This document shows, in pieces, positions 22,864-35,209 of a stretch of DNA of 64,000 nt. The stretch's first letter is position 1. Each line of letters opens with the position of its first letter. Both the position numbers and the translations under genes were made by a program. Source of the DNA: Tubiluchus corallicola (Eukaryota; Priapulida; Priapulimorpha; Priapulimorphida; Tubiluchidae); contig JAQGDQ010000873.1 of the NCBI GenBank assembly GCA_030141605.1, positions 22,175 to 86,174 of the forward strand, in the 5' to 3' direction. The notes under the pieces are model-generated. The model was not told where the DNA came from. It made no database searches and was given only the letters and a program-made list of their open reading frames with translations.

Positions 22864-24736
22864 CTAATTTCTACGCCGAAACCGGAGTGTTCTTAGCTGA
22901 AATCTTCTGATTCTGTTTTGCCTTCGACGTCGCCTGCGTGCTTGAAGCTTACGCTTTTTGATTTGGGCTTTACGACCTGCTTCTTCCATTAACTGGTTTA
23001 TAATGTCCGCATCATCTGCATTTTCGACCAAACTTGCTGTTGTTGCCTCCGTAGTTACTTCAAGAAATAGTGCGCCCGGATCGCGTCTCCTAAGCGCCCG
23101 CTCATCCCGTCGCAGCTGCTCTTTCAAGAATTTGATTTGTTGTTCTAGTTCGATTCGCTTTCGCAGCAGCGCTACTCTTTGTTTTGCTGTCAATGTCTTT
23201 TTCTCTGCCCCATTTCTGTCATCGTTTTCTGTAGTGTTGGCCTCGTCTTCAGACCGTATGCCTACAATGGTTTCTGTCTGGATGTTATCAATTTGTGGAA
23301 GCTGATTCTCGCTAGTTTCCTCTTCATCTATTGCAGACACTCCGTAAGTTTTGGCATCCTCGTTTGCACTCGTTTGATTAACAATAGTGTTGTTGTATTT
23401 CCTTATTACAAGAGTTTCTTTTTCTGACAAATTATGTGCATCGTCAGAATGGTAGTTAAAGACAAACGTGTGGTGATGATAAATGTGCTTGTTTGCAGCG
23501 TTCTGCAGCAGACTTTGGTTGTAAGGTGCTTCCGCTAAAGACCTACTCGCTATTATTTCCGCCATAGGATGAAAATTACGATGTCTGTTTGGGGATCGCA
23601 GGAAGGTGACGCCTTTGGAGTCGCGTCTTGAAGGGTTTTCTTTTGCTCGTTCAATGACATGTCCATGTCCTTTGGAGTCGCGTCTTGAAGGGTTTTCTTT
23701 TCCTCGTTCGATGACATGTCCATGTCCTCTATCTAAAAACACCTGTTGCAAAATGATTAAAGGAATGGTATAAATTGTTTAATTTATGAAGTTAAATGAT
23801 GCTACAGAAAGTGAAAAAAGCTGCTATAGAATACGATATGATTATGTCTGCTCACAGAAAAACCACAGAAAAGATTTGGCCCAGTTCCTTCAGCCAGCTG
23901 TGAAGTGAAAAAATATACTGTAGAATACAGTGTTGTTACGGCTGCTCGCAGAAAAAATTACACAAACATACCAAAAAAGAAAAAAGTTCAATGGACTTTC
24001 CTTATTACAATTTCAAGGAAGTTTGAACATTTAAGTTGTAAAGAAAAGAGTAATTTTTAGTGTGGAAACTAAGATTTTTTACAAGGTATCCGGATTTATT
24101 TGTTTTGCAGTAGCAATTATGTCAAGTATTATCAAACAACATTGTTTTATCATTCTTGATCTACGGTGATTTATTTCAAATGCAATATATTTTTAAAAGC
24201 AAAATATCACTTTAAACTTGCCATGCAATTAAGCACTTACATGTTCGAAAATTCTATTATGTTTCATCTTTCTGTCATAATGGATCCAGCTAAACTAACA
24301 CTATCATTTAAACATTAGTGTTTAAATACCTAACTACAAAAAAAAGGAATTAAATGTGTAAACATTTTTTGCAGATTCTAGAAAATCTTAATTCTAGAAC
24401 TTCAATTGAAATTTAGAAGCAACGCAGCATTTTATAATCCTAGTAGCATACAAATATAAACCGAGCAAGGTTCTCCGGCTTTGTATAAACTGCTGCTAAA
24501 AATATTAGAAAAAGCTGTATGGCAAGAATTTGGCAGTTTACCTGTTTTTGTAATGAACATATATAGCTGGAAATTATTTTGCTGGTATATATGAAGTAAG
24601 CAAGCAAATGATAAGGACACATTTCGCAAATGGCGAAAAACCAACTGTCTGGTGTACCACTAATTTCTGTTAAGCTTTATCAACTTACCAACAATGTCAG
24701 AAGCATGAACGCATAAACCGCACAGACTTTCCCCAT
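22864..24736 (-). CDS. Gene B: secreted basic coiled-coil protein, two coding exons, about 308 aa
   Basis: Exon 1 is 24736-24689 (16 codons, MGKVCAVYAFMLLTLL, donor GTAAGT, phase 0). Exon 2 is 23742-22864, starting after a GCAACAG acceptor. An acceptor (AAATTTCAG) 28 nt before the ATG implies a 5' UTR intron. The mature chain begins with two 19-residue tandem copies of a KGHGHVIER-KENPSRRDS unit (57 bp each, 23612-23725). A mixed, partly acidic middle follows, then a long basic heptad-like stretch (KQRVALLRKRIELEQQIKFL) resembling the coiled coil of gene A, then FLEVTTEATT (compare the Thr-rich blocks of gene A), and a C-terminal tail of Arg clusters. No known domain was recognised. The basic stretch and shared exon plan make it a paralogue of gene A. 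A secreted structural or nucleic-acid/polyanion-binding role is conceivable but unproven. Confidence 0.8.
23612..23725 (-). repeat. 57-bp in-frame tandem duplication in gene B
   Basis: Two 57-bp copies (19 codons) with only about three base differences, at the start of the mature chain. Confidence 0.85.
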
Positions 24737-24764
24737 ATCTGGTACTCAGGTTCCCTATCAGGTA

Positions 24765-27116
24765 CTGAAATTTAACAGGAGCAGCATTAGCAGAAAAGAA
24801 TTATTAAATCAAGAAATTTCTCAAAGTTCAAGCTTGTCTTCTGAAGCTGAAGGGTATCTTTCCAATGGCGTTAATAGTGGTCTTATAGCTGTCAGAAATC
24901 AGCATTAGTTACAAGAACTGGGTAGAATGCAGCGCTAAATATTGTTTTCATAGACAAGGCTACACACGTTTTTCATTTATCAGGCAGTAAATAAACACGG
25001 TCTGAGACAATGATTGAACATGTAAGAGTTAAAATCGAAATAGAATTTAACAAATGAATTTTCAAGTGGTGAATTGAGTTTAGTTGCCAAACTATACTCA
25101 TTTCTGTCGCTTAGCTTTTTAATCTTAAAATGTTTTCCAAGCTTCTTCACTATTCAGATGTGACATCTAACGAAATCTAGATGTTTCCGTAATAACAACA
25201 ACAGCAGCAACATCAAAGCAATTTCCAGCAATTCAATTTTTATTCATCTAGCATCGATTTTCTCACACTAAAGCACAAACCTTTCCTTTTGCACAACTTC
25301 GTCTGGAATTACAATGATAACCTTCATCATAACCTTCACAGAGCTTTTCTATCATCCACGCACCTGGTTGTCACAATCGCCTTGTGGACTGGTCAGATGT
25401 ATGACACTTGCCACGTCTTTAGTATGAACTACTTCTGGTAATCCCACGTCTGGATTTTCCAGTAGTTCTTGTGCAGGATAGTATACTGCCCTGCTGATAC
25501 ACTTTCTTACTGTGTCAGCAGAATGATGTTTCCCCAAACATTGGCTAGATGTATCATAATACCTATTCAACCCTTTCTTTACGCCTAGTGGGTGCGTTTA
25601 TAATTGGATTGCTTGATCCAAGGTTGATTTACCACGTCCAGTTTTGCTAATTGCGTTTTATCAGGCATGTCTGTTTCTGGGTTATTTGTAGGAGAACTGA
25701 ATGTGAGAATCCTATTATTCTGGTCAGTTGTCCAATGTCCTCTTCTGTTATTGATTTTTGTGTAAGTGGATTTCTCTAATAAGAGTTTTTTTAATCCTAA
25801 TTCAAATAAGGAAATGCAGTATAAACTTGCCAGACCGGTCTGGTTTTCCGAGTTTGTTAGAATCCGGTAATTACGTACTGTGATGAGAGAGTTGGAGGAA
25901 TGTTTATGTCGGATGGTATTTCCTGCTCTGTGGCAAACATTGTTCAGCTGAGTTCCTGAACTTTGTTTGGATTGCGGGACTGCGGTATTAAGTGATTTTA
26001 AATATCATTTCGGTATAAGAGATATTACAAGTCATTACAACGAATTACCAGAAATATTCTTTATTATTTACTGAGATGGTTTGTGCCATTCTTGCTGGCC
26101 ACACATTCCTGATTGAAAATGGACGATTATCTGTTGTGCTAACAGATATGATTTTAATTTAAAGCTTAATCAAATAATCTTTAATTGGTGTTTAATGTGT
26201 GTAAGTCAAGAGGTTAAACTGTGAGTACTTATTGCTGAAGTTTGGCTTTTTCAAATAAAGACCTGCATTAACTACACATTTGCTCTGATAGTTCTTAAGT
26301 ATAGCCATCATTACCACTATCACCTCGGGATAACATGCCATTTGCTACCACTACTGTGGCTATACCAGCACTACCTGTTACATCATCAGTGTTAGTTTTA
26401 CCAGTTATCTTCATCTAAACATGGAATGACAACTACACACAACCAAACGCGAAACAGTAACATCAAAACTCCTGGCACCATTGCAGAGTGGTGCTGACAG
26501 GTGACTACTACTACGAGGGACACAAAGACATGTTTGACTTTTACTAGCTTTTATTTACAAGCATTTATACTGCTAGTGTAAAGAAAGTAGCAAAGACATG
26601 TAAAAAAAGAAACTCAGTTATAGTCAGTTATATTAAATTATGATGCTGTATAAAGCAATCAAAGTACCCTTGCAAAACTCTCTGAAACACTTTTTATGCT
26701 AATTAGATTTGCTTGATGCTCACTATAATCCTATTTTATGATAATGATGGCACCATTTCTCATGAGATTTCAGAGCAGGTTGCTTTGATCAAATGTTGTT
26801 TAGCATGCTGAATGCCATATAGTAGTTTTGGGTCAAGGCACTATAGACGATATTAAGGTATCCTAGAATCTACAAGTGAGCTGGCGTCAGGGTGTTTTTC
26901 TCAACATTTCTCAATCGTGTGGTTGATCGCATAGTCTCACAAATATTATTTCAAAACAGTTCCACTAATTGGGTGATTTGTACACGCGTCTTATTTCTAG
27001 TTCTTATCCATGATCTATTTAAGCTAGAATTAGGAAGGCTAGATACGAAACTGATAAATTGACGACTTGTCCCTCCATTTATGATGTGGTTGTACACTTT
27101 TTTTTCCTGTATTAAG
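24765..27116. other. Spacer between genes B and C
   Basis: Holds the upstream region of gene B and the unresolved open frames at 25352-25974. The rest is AT-rich with no recognisable gene. Confidence 0.35.
25352..25974 (-). pseudogene. Unresolved coding-like region with a frameshift, possibly a decayed gene
   Basis: Two overlapping minus-strand frames. About 126 codons without a stop run from about 25974 to 25593 (Asn/Ser/Thr-rich, no ATG near the start). A frame shifted by one continues to 25352 with RYYDTSSQCLGKHH, then YYPAQELLENPDV. The last part weakly resembles the S2 start of IR1 (YPFNTPQELLDSDV). A possible phase-0 acceptor (AACTCAG) and a GTGCGT donor flank it. No signal-peptide exon was found. 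It could be a broken member of the secreted family, an IR relic or chance. Confidence 0.3.
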
Positions 27117-29552
27117 CTACCTGTTCCCGTTGTTGTTCTTTGCCAGTTGTTCCATTGTTCTGTCTGCGTTATCGAAGGCTGCTTTGTTATCAGCATTGTC
27201 TTCTGCATTGTTAAAAACTGCTCCTTCGTTATCAGCTTTGCCTTTTACTCCGTTTGTGCTGACATTATCTTGTGCATTGTTGAGAACAGTTTTTTCCGTG
27301 TCGTCGTTGTCCTTTGTGCCTAGAGCCACCAAATGAGCTTCAGCTACGTTCTCCTCCAATGATGGTTTCAACTCAGCACCCAGTTGTGCATAGCCTTCAG
27401 GTTCATTGAGTACTTCTACTGCATTCGCGTCTGCTGTTCCTAGAGCAGCTAGCTCGGCTGTATCTCCTCCATTCAGGTCTTGAGCACTAAGAACTGTCAA
27501 CTGAAAAAGTTAGGAAATTAAGTTTTCATTAGAAACGTTGAGTGGCTATCGTGTTGTTGTGGCTTTTTTTCTTATTTTGGTCGTGTGGCTGTGGCGGGGT
27601 GAATAACTTCATGTGAATGACGTGGGTTCGATACTCATTCTGGGTGTTCATTAACCTTGTCTGTTCACCTTGTAGGGGAAGTAGTTTAAACTCAGACACC
27701 TCTACCGGTTAAGTAACTCATCTTATTCCGGTTCTGATCACGCCACGAACATCTTGTTGAGGAAGGCGTGGTTCTAAGTGCTTTCCACCATGCCGCGTGT
27801 TATAAAAAAATTATCAAATGTTTCAGTGTGCAATATAGCCACCTTTCACACGTGACCAGGGCCCAATTTCACAAAGCTGTCACAAAGTTAATGACGTCGT
27901 AATTAATAGTTCAGTGAATGTAGTATGGACGTTACAAACTTAGTGGAAGCTTAGTATAAGGGTCCTAGGTCTAAATTATATTTCCATTGAATGAATGAGC
28001 TCCTTATTTAAATTACATTGTTCTTTTATCAAAGATTAATTGCCATTTGCTCTGTATGCCTTTGTGTGTCAATACAGGAAGAGCAAAACAAGATTTGTGT
28101 TTTTAGTACAGGGCTTGCTACTGGTTCTAAAGCTATATATGCGTACACATGCAAGATTTTTTGTAAATAATTTGTTTAATTGTTGACAAGTTTTTTTTAA
28201 AATGAATACGTTTTAAGAGAGTTGCTGTTGAGGTTAGATCTTAAACCGTAGTGGTTTTTAGCGAAAAGCCCCGTCAAGCCGTCTCTCTGTTCAAATATCG
28301 GGCAACTTGCGTGAAGTAAAGTTAAATGTTAAGCCTAATAAGTATTTAAAAAGCTTTGCATTTAGTAGTTTCAGCAGGATGTTTGGCATTCAAGGCAAAG
28401 TGACATTTATAGAAGAAATAGAATTAGTTAATTTATTAGATTAAATCAGCTTGACCTGCTTTTCCATGGAATTCGTTATGTTCCCCTGATGAGAAACTAG
28501 GGTTAGCAATTGTTTCGGTTTTGAATAATTTCTTTTTATTTTTCCTTTGCAGACCTTTGTTTATTTCTAGAAAATTTTTGTAAAAGAAACCCGACAACCT
28601 TAAATGATATTTTTACTTAACCTGAGATAAACTTCACAATTTTTTTTAAATTTTCTCTGTAACAGTAAACATGTCTATGTATCCGTGTTACTAGAACGAG
28701 TTCATATATTTTGATAATGTGAAGGAGTTGACAGACCCGAGATGGTCTATATTTTTTAGTGCAAACTGGTTTTAAGTGACCCATTATACCATGTCCATTA
28801 TACCCAGTAAGTTATTAGTAAGGTCTTGAGTTCAAGACCCTGTAGAGAAGCAAAATGTTTTTCAGACTTTAATTTAGAATGCTGCTTAATAGCCTAGATT
28901 TGTTGAGAAAAGTACCCCAGTCTAAAAAAGATTCAGTAAACCTTCTCAGGAACAGACTAAACGAGTAGCCTCAGTATAAACATGCTGAATAGTCATGTTC
29001 AGTATCAATGAGCTGAGTAAATAAATGGTTTCTAAGCAAACACTTTAAACAATCCAACTAAGTAACAACCCGGTTAGTAAACTATATCAGTGTGAACAAA
29101 CTAAAGAAGTACAGTACAAAGTGGCTGAAAAAGTTCCTTGGTGTTCATATACAGTATGGAACTGTTTCAATGTAAGTCTGGATCATTTTTCGTAAACTAA
29201 TTAGCCTCTTTAGTCCGACGTGTAAAAAGCCTGCAAATAAGGCTTAATCAAACCATTTCAGTGTGAATAAGAAATAACGTAAATAAACAAGCTGGTGTGT
29301 ATATCCTCTTTTAACATATTAAGGCCAAGTAAACTATTTCAATATAAATAGGGTAGCTGAGTAAACAATATCTCATTCTAAATAAGCCTGCTGCATCATT
29401 ATAAAATTTAAACTATAAGTTTTTAATATTAATGATAAAATAATGATAATTAAATATATTGAATTAGTTTTGGTTAAATAGCACGTGCTTAAAATATACA
29501 CAAAACTTACCAAAACTGCGCACGCAACAAGGAAAGTTTCAAACTGGTGCAT
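27117..29552 (-). CDS. Gene C: secreted acidic Asn/Ala-rich protein, two coding exons, 141 aa
   Basis: Exon 1 is 29552-29511 (14 codons, MHQFETFLVACAVL, donor GTAAGT, phase 0). Exon 2 is 27500-27117, starting directly after a TTTTTCAG acceptor and ending in TAG. An acceptor (AGATTTCAG) 16 nt before the ATG implies a 5' UTR intron. The joined N-terminus is a good signal peptide with a predicted cut after LTVLSA. The mature chain is acidic and rich in Ala, Asn and Asp, with loose internal repeats (AALGTADAN...VALGTKDND; VLNNAQDN, VFNNAEDNADN, AFDNADRTM). There are no cysteines after the signal peptide and no known domain. The intron is about 2 kb and contains a SINE. It shares the exon plan of genes A, B and D but has the opposite charge. 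Confidence 0.8.
27578..27815 (+). repeat. tRNA-derived SINE
   Basis: A tRNA-like head with the B box GGGTTCGATACTC near 27624-27636 is followed by a body of about 160 bp (TTCATTAACCTTGTCTGTTC, then AGGAAGGCGTGGTTCTAAG) and a short A-rich end. It lies inside the intron of gene C. Confidence 0.5.
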
Positions 29553-29568
29553 TTTCGTATTCGCTTCT

Positions 29569-31561
29569 CTGAAATCTAAACGATTGTGCCTTTTCTGCTT
29601 CCAGTTTTATAATCGCAGAGATTTCCTCACTGCTTCTCAAACATTTTTGTCCTTTTTCGCCCTTTTGAAGGTAGACTATTTTCCAAATAGATTATTGTGT
29701 GTAAACAAGAACAGGTTTTGTAAATTATGCTCAATCTTAGACGTTCACTAAGGAAAAGTGGTGCTGAAGGAGTTGATTGGGATGCTGGGCTGAGCTAAAC
29801 TAATGCAGTCTTGGGTTGGTAACAAACTGAATACTTGTAATTCCTGTTCTTTTACTTTCTAAAACACTTTTGAAGACAAAAACTCTTGGGTGTTTGCATA
29901 TACACTATATTTTTATGCATGTATTTGATACTTGCACAGTGCAGTATTTTTGCCGCTGTTCGCCTCATACAAGCCAACAAGCATCATTTGCGTACGCCCG
30001 TCTTTGGTGCGCAATTAGGCAAATTTGGTTCCCTCCGGATGTTTTTTAACTTTGTGTGTTATACACTTACACAATACACGTCATGCTGCGCCATCTCTTG
30101 GCAACCTTTTTATTAGCGCTTTCGTTGTCAAACATTTTCTAAATTTATCCTACCTAAACGTAAAATAAACGTTGCTTGACAAATATTTTATACAGTTCGC
30201 TTTAGTATTCGGCTGCCATTATTGTTCAAACTTACTGCTAAGATACAGGACTTTGTTAGTTTTTTATGTAGTTTCCGAAAGCATTGAAAAAGAATATGGT
30301 TTTACAAAGTCAACGTTGTTTGAGAAATATTTTGTGCGGTTTACTTTGAGATTCAGCTGCTGTTAGTCTTCAAACTGTGTTCTTCTACTAGGTGTAATAG
30401 CTTTTATGTAGCTTCAAAAGCGTTGAAAAACAATATAGTAAACAGACTTAGCTCGTATATACACAATATTATGCATATTTCTAATGCATACAGGTTGAAG
30501 TGTTTTTTCTCACATTACTACACTATTTGGTCAACTAGATAAAAAAAGACAGTAACAACGTTCTTCAAGTTTTTTCATTAAATAACACATTTTACATTTA
30601 TAATAATTGTTTTGCTAGCTTTAAAGCTATAACCAGGGCACATAAATACTAACAATTTAGTATACATAAATCATGAAGATATCAAACAAATTATATGATT
30701 TTAAGAATGCACAAGTTGGTACATTTAGGTTACAACAACAATTAGAATCACTAAACGGTTTACAAATTAGTCAGACATCAAATGAATTATGTCATATTAT
30801 GCGTTAGTGCTCAAGCTGAGTGTTAAACGTATTTTCTGCAATATAATCCGTATCTTGCTTAGCTTTTTATGCCCCTAATACTGTTATATATAAATGTGTT
30901 TTAAAAGTTCTGTAGCAACTATAAAAAAACTGGTATTCAGCAATCAACAGCCTCCTTATAATTGTTGTAATATTGTGTGCAATATTAATCAAATAATACA
31001 AATTATGGAGATAGGACATCATTTGATACTTATACTATCAAACTTTCTTTTTAGGCCGCGTAGTTAGTAAACCTCCAAGAGGCTGTAGTCTACATTGACA
31101 TGCATTTCATTTAGCAAAGATAACACTTAAGGTACTTGCATACTGAAACAGCTGAAGTACATTGTGTCCCTAAACAACGTTAAAATTTTGCTCTTCCCTC
31201 TCCCGATTTTTGTTTTACCTCCGTGCTTTAATCCCTGATGTAGGTTTTCTGACAAATATCTTACAAAAAGCCCTCGCTGCAACATGAAAAGTATTACCTA
31301 AATTCTGCGACAGAGGAACTATTTTTCAGTTGTTTTTGCATAAGATCAAAAACTCTTAATGATGTGTAACTAATGGATCACCAGTAATGGAATGATTGTG
31401 GAATGAATGAAAAGAACAATTATGGCTGCCTGTGGACAGCGACGTATCTGACGGAGTTTCTTAGTTATTGTAGCGTTTCTACTGAATGGGATCGTAAATT
31501 ATTCATTTTCTGTCTTAATGTGTGAACTACGTGATGGAAAGGAATGGGCACCAATTGAGAT
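29569..31561. other. Spacer between genes C and D
   Basis: AT-rich with no recognised gene. It should contain the non-coding first exon and promoter of gene C and the 3' UTR of gene D. Short plus-strand frames here show no protein similarity I recognise. Confidence 0.35.
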
Positions 31562-33159
31562 TTATTCATCCCCGGCACCTGCCCGCTGTCGTCGTCGTCG
31601 ACCTCCTCGCCCTCGTCCTCTTCTGCCACGGCCGAGTGTTCCATCCTGCGCTTCGGCTTCTTCTTCGAGCCTACGAAGCTTTCGTCTTATGTTGCCACGT
31701 CTCCTCCTGGCCCGACTCTTTCTTCTCTTATTTCTGCGTCTGGAGCGCCTCTTGCCCTTGTTTCTGGCCCGTCTGATTTTGGCTCTGGTCCTCGCGCTGA
31801 TATCCAAAGCGAGGTTGCCTGCTTCCACCGCGGTGTCCTTGTCGTAGACAGCCAAATCACTGCCTGCTTCTTCGTCATATTCCAGTGATGCTATGCGATT
31901 GTCGGATTCAGCTTCTGATATGGTTCCTTGTACTGCCAGACCAAGCTGGAAATTTGATACAAAATGTCATCAGTTTTATATTTTTATTCCTGGAATTTCT
32001 TTAGCTCATCTGGAAGCTACATAGTCAACACAGTAAATTTGCTGTAGTGTTGTCCCTTTGTCACCACAGGGAATTCCCCACAAGAGCATTTAAGTTTTCC
32101 TATGTGCAACTAAGGTTATTATATTATATAAGGTCCTAGTATATATAATCCTATATAAATCCCGTACTGGTTAAATAGAGTCAGTACTTTTGAAAAAGGA
32201 ATTATTATTCGTGTAAGTTAATACGGGTCAGTCAGAAGAGAAGTGAATTAGGAAATTTAAGTTACACATTAAATCAATTTAAAAGCTTTTTCAGGGGTGT
32301 TCGGGATAGGGGTCGTCATGACCCCGACCCCCGTAACCTGACCCCATAGTTTTCCCAAATCCCCGACCCCATTCATTCCCGCCTCTAACCATCACGGTGA
32401 TGACGTATTTTACGTTTTACATCATTGACGATCAGTTTTTCTAAACGTCTTATGATCTTATAAGAAGTTTAAAATAAACGTCTAATTATCTTTTCGTGGC
32501 GCACAACAAGCAGAGTGCATACAGCCTTCTGTTTGTGTAACCAATTTATAGATCAGACAAAGAGAATTAACATATCTTCAGATGAAATGTAAACAAAGAA
32601 TTTTGATATAATTTCATATCTTCAGGGATCATAATATATATATGATCGAAAAAATTAATCATTTATAAAGTTTCTACCAATACACGATTACAGATTATTC
32701 GCAGACTTGTTACCTATAGTATTGTATTTTTATGACAGTAATACATGGGCATAGATATAGAATTGCAGTGCTTAACTATATATCACATTGCATTTATGTT
32801 ATCTTTGTTGTTCTCGATGTTTGGTAACGTCTCTCTGAACTATAATTTTTTTCTGGTTACCCACTATTATAGTGTATTTGTCTCGAATTAAGTTGAATTA
32901 TAGTCAGTAAACTAATTAACTAACTAACTATGGTTCAAGGTCGGATACCCCGATCCTGACTTGTACCTCGACCAGCCCTACCTGTAACTGCTGAAAGGAG
33001 CGCTAGAAGCCGAGGAATAGAAAAAAGAAATATTGAAATCGCCAAGGACTTGAAATGTTTTGTTACGAATGTTACGAATACAAAGAACGAAATGTAAAAC
33101 GTGGGACGTACCAGAACAATTTGAACAAATGCTGTCCATATTAATCTGTGGAGCTGCAT
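31562..33159 (-). CDS. Gene D: secreted Arg-rich protein, two coding exons, 143 aa
   Basis: Exon 1 is 33159-33112 (16 codons, MQLHRLIWTAFVQIVL, donor GTACGT, phase 0). Exon 2 is 31945-31562, starting after a TTTCCAG acceptor and ending in TAA. An acceptor (CTCTGCCAG) one base before the ATG implies a 5' UTR intron. The signal peptide runs through the junction (IVL|LGLAVQG), with a likely cut near AVQG. The mature chain has an acidic first third (SEAESDNRIASLEYDEEAG), then a dense Arg/Lys block of about 40 residues, a short acidic LEEEAEAQDG, and a Gly-Arg-rich end (GRGRRGRGRGG). The acidic-then-basic layout could be a propeptide masking a basic mature part, but no dibasic site stands out from the Arg background. 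The family is unknown. Arg-rich tails raise the possibility of RNA, DNA or polyanion binding. Confidence 0.82.
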
Positions 33160-34739
33160 CCTGGCAGAGCAACCTGTTGAGTAAAGCAAAACGTTAACCG
33201 CGCATTGATACGTTAGGGTTTCATGTAGTGCATCGTCTCGTGGTATAATCGGTCCGGCAAAATTTCAAGTAGTAGAATCTATCTTTCATGAATATATTAC
33301 TTGTCTTTAACACATCAATCAAAAATGTGGTAAAGGTTTTAAGTAACTAGTCGTTGGGTTACTCGCTTAATCAGTTTTTTCTACTCATCTGTCTGGATAT
33401 GTCACTTAGAACGCCATTTACCGTTGCCATGAATCTGATTTTTCGTAAAAATTAACAAACGGAAACGTCACTGTATTAAAAATTGAAAAAACGTTACTTG
33501 AGCAACGAGAACAGAATAGCATTTCGGCAAAACAAACCTCTTTATAGGGTTATTACACAAGCAAGTAACCCAGTGATTTAGAGTGTCTGAAAATATGGAC
33601 TAGTAAGGCAAACATCCTAATAATTTGGTAAAGCAAGCACAATGCATGCATCTAATAAATCCACATCTTTAGTTTTTTTATTCAAGATGAATTTCAACAA
33701 TCTTGAATTCAGAATTTTTTTAAAACTTTACACGTAAACACAATCACTATACTTACCAGGTGTAGTACTCTATTTGATAACACTTATAAAAACCCCTAGC
33801 AGCATGAAACATTCACTATAATATGAGGCCCTTCTTGTCCCCTTTGTCTTTTAAGTGAGGGCAAAACTGGACTGAAACCTGGCTTAAACCAGACCTAGTT
33901 TATTAACACACTTATTACGTGTTAATTAATAACGGTTCACAGTGCCGCATCATACCAGCCTTGTGAAACTGGTTTCACACTGACCTTTGACTTAACATCT
34001 ATCTATCTACTTTTCACAGACCACTTAATCTGAGAGCAAAATACAGTTAAATACTGAAACGTTTCACGATGGGATATTTGTTTCAAGTTTGTTACCATGA
34101 CAACGCAGAATCCTCATCGTGCGAACGAGAGTGATGATGCTTACAGCTGAAAACAAACCTTTGCTTGCATTTTAATGTTCGGAGGCAATTTTACTAATTG
34201 TTTGTGGAATATTATGAATAATTGACGTGTAGCAGTCGAAGGCCCAGTTCCTATTACACGACCTTCTTAAGATTTCTGGGTTGAACATAAACGGGTGGTA
34301 TAAAGCATTGTTTGTTTGTAATGTTTTTAGTAAATGGCTGCCTGTAATCTTAGTCCTAGCTTTTTGGTGATCTTTTCTAAGCTAATGTATTTATGCGCCC
34401 GCGGCAAATCATGTGGTTTATGTCCTAGCAAAACTGGGATATGCGTTTTTTGTCGTCCTGGCTGCCGTGATGATGATGTAATCGTGAATAGTGAGGGGGT
34501 GGGAGGGATGGTGGCAAACTAGTGAATTCGTTTCGTCGACTGAGTTGAGTTTTAGATGATAAGAAGAGCATTAGATGTTGTTTCTGGACTTTGTAATTTA
34601 TAGTACTGAGTACTGAATTGAATTGAGTATAGGCGATGAAATAGTTGTTCACATTTCTACTTTTAAATTAATTCCGTTGAGCTGAGTATAGGTGATGAGT
34701 GTCTTTCACACTTTTGCCTTGCTGTTTGACAGCGACAAT

Positions 34740-35164
34740 AACAGATTGAAAGTGTTAAACTTATCTTACCGTTATAAATATATATCAGATTGAAAGTCTT
34801 AAACTTATCTTATAAATACGTATCAAAACTTATAAAAATCTTATAAAAACTTATCTTATAAACTTATCTTATAAATACGTTATAAATACATATCAGATTG
34901 AAAGTCTTAAACTTATCTTACCATTAGAAATATATATCAGATTGAAAGTGTTAAACTTAATTTACCGTTATAAATATATATTAGATTGAAAGTCTTAAAC
35001 TTATCTTACCGTTATAAATATGTATCAGATTGAAAGTCTTAAACTTATCTTATAAATACGTATCAAAACTTATAAAAATCTTATAAAAACGTATCTTATA
35101 AACTTATCTTATAAATACGTTATAAATACATATCAGATTGAAAGTGTTAAACTTATCTTACCAT

Positions 35165-35203
<39 letters not shown>
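34740..35203. repeat. Higher-order AT-rich tandem repeat ending in (TA)n
   Basis: Short modules (CAGATTGAAAGTCTTAAACT, TATCTTATAAATACGT, AAAACTTATAAAAATC) recur. A composite block of about 110 bp near 34786-34893 is repeated near 35027-35134, and the array ends in a TA run at 35167-35203. Confidence 0.75.

Positions 35204-35209
<6 letters not shown>

Noticed and set aside
32292-32984. Possible hAT element with CAGGGGTG and CAGCCCTACCTG ends in the intron of gene D
   Set aside because: The ends match poorly and the flanking 8-mers (AGCTTTTT and TAACTGCT) are not a target duplication.
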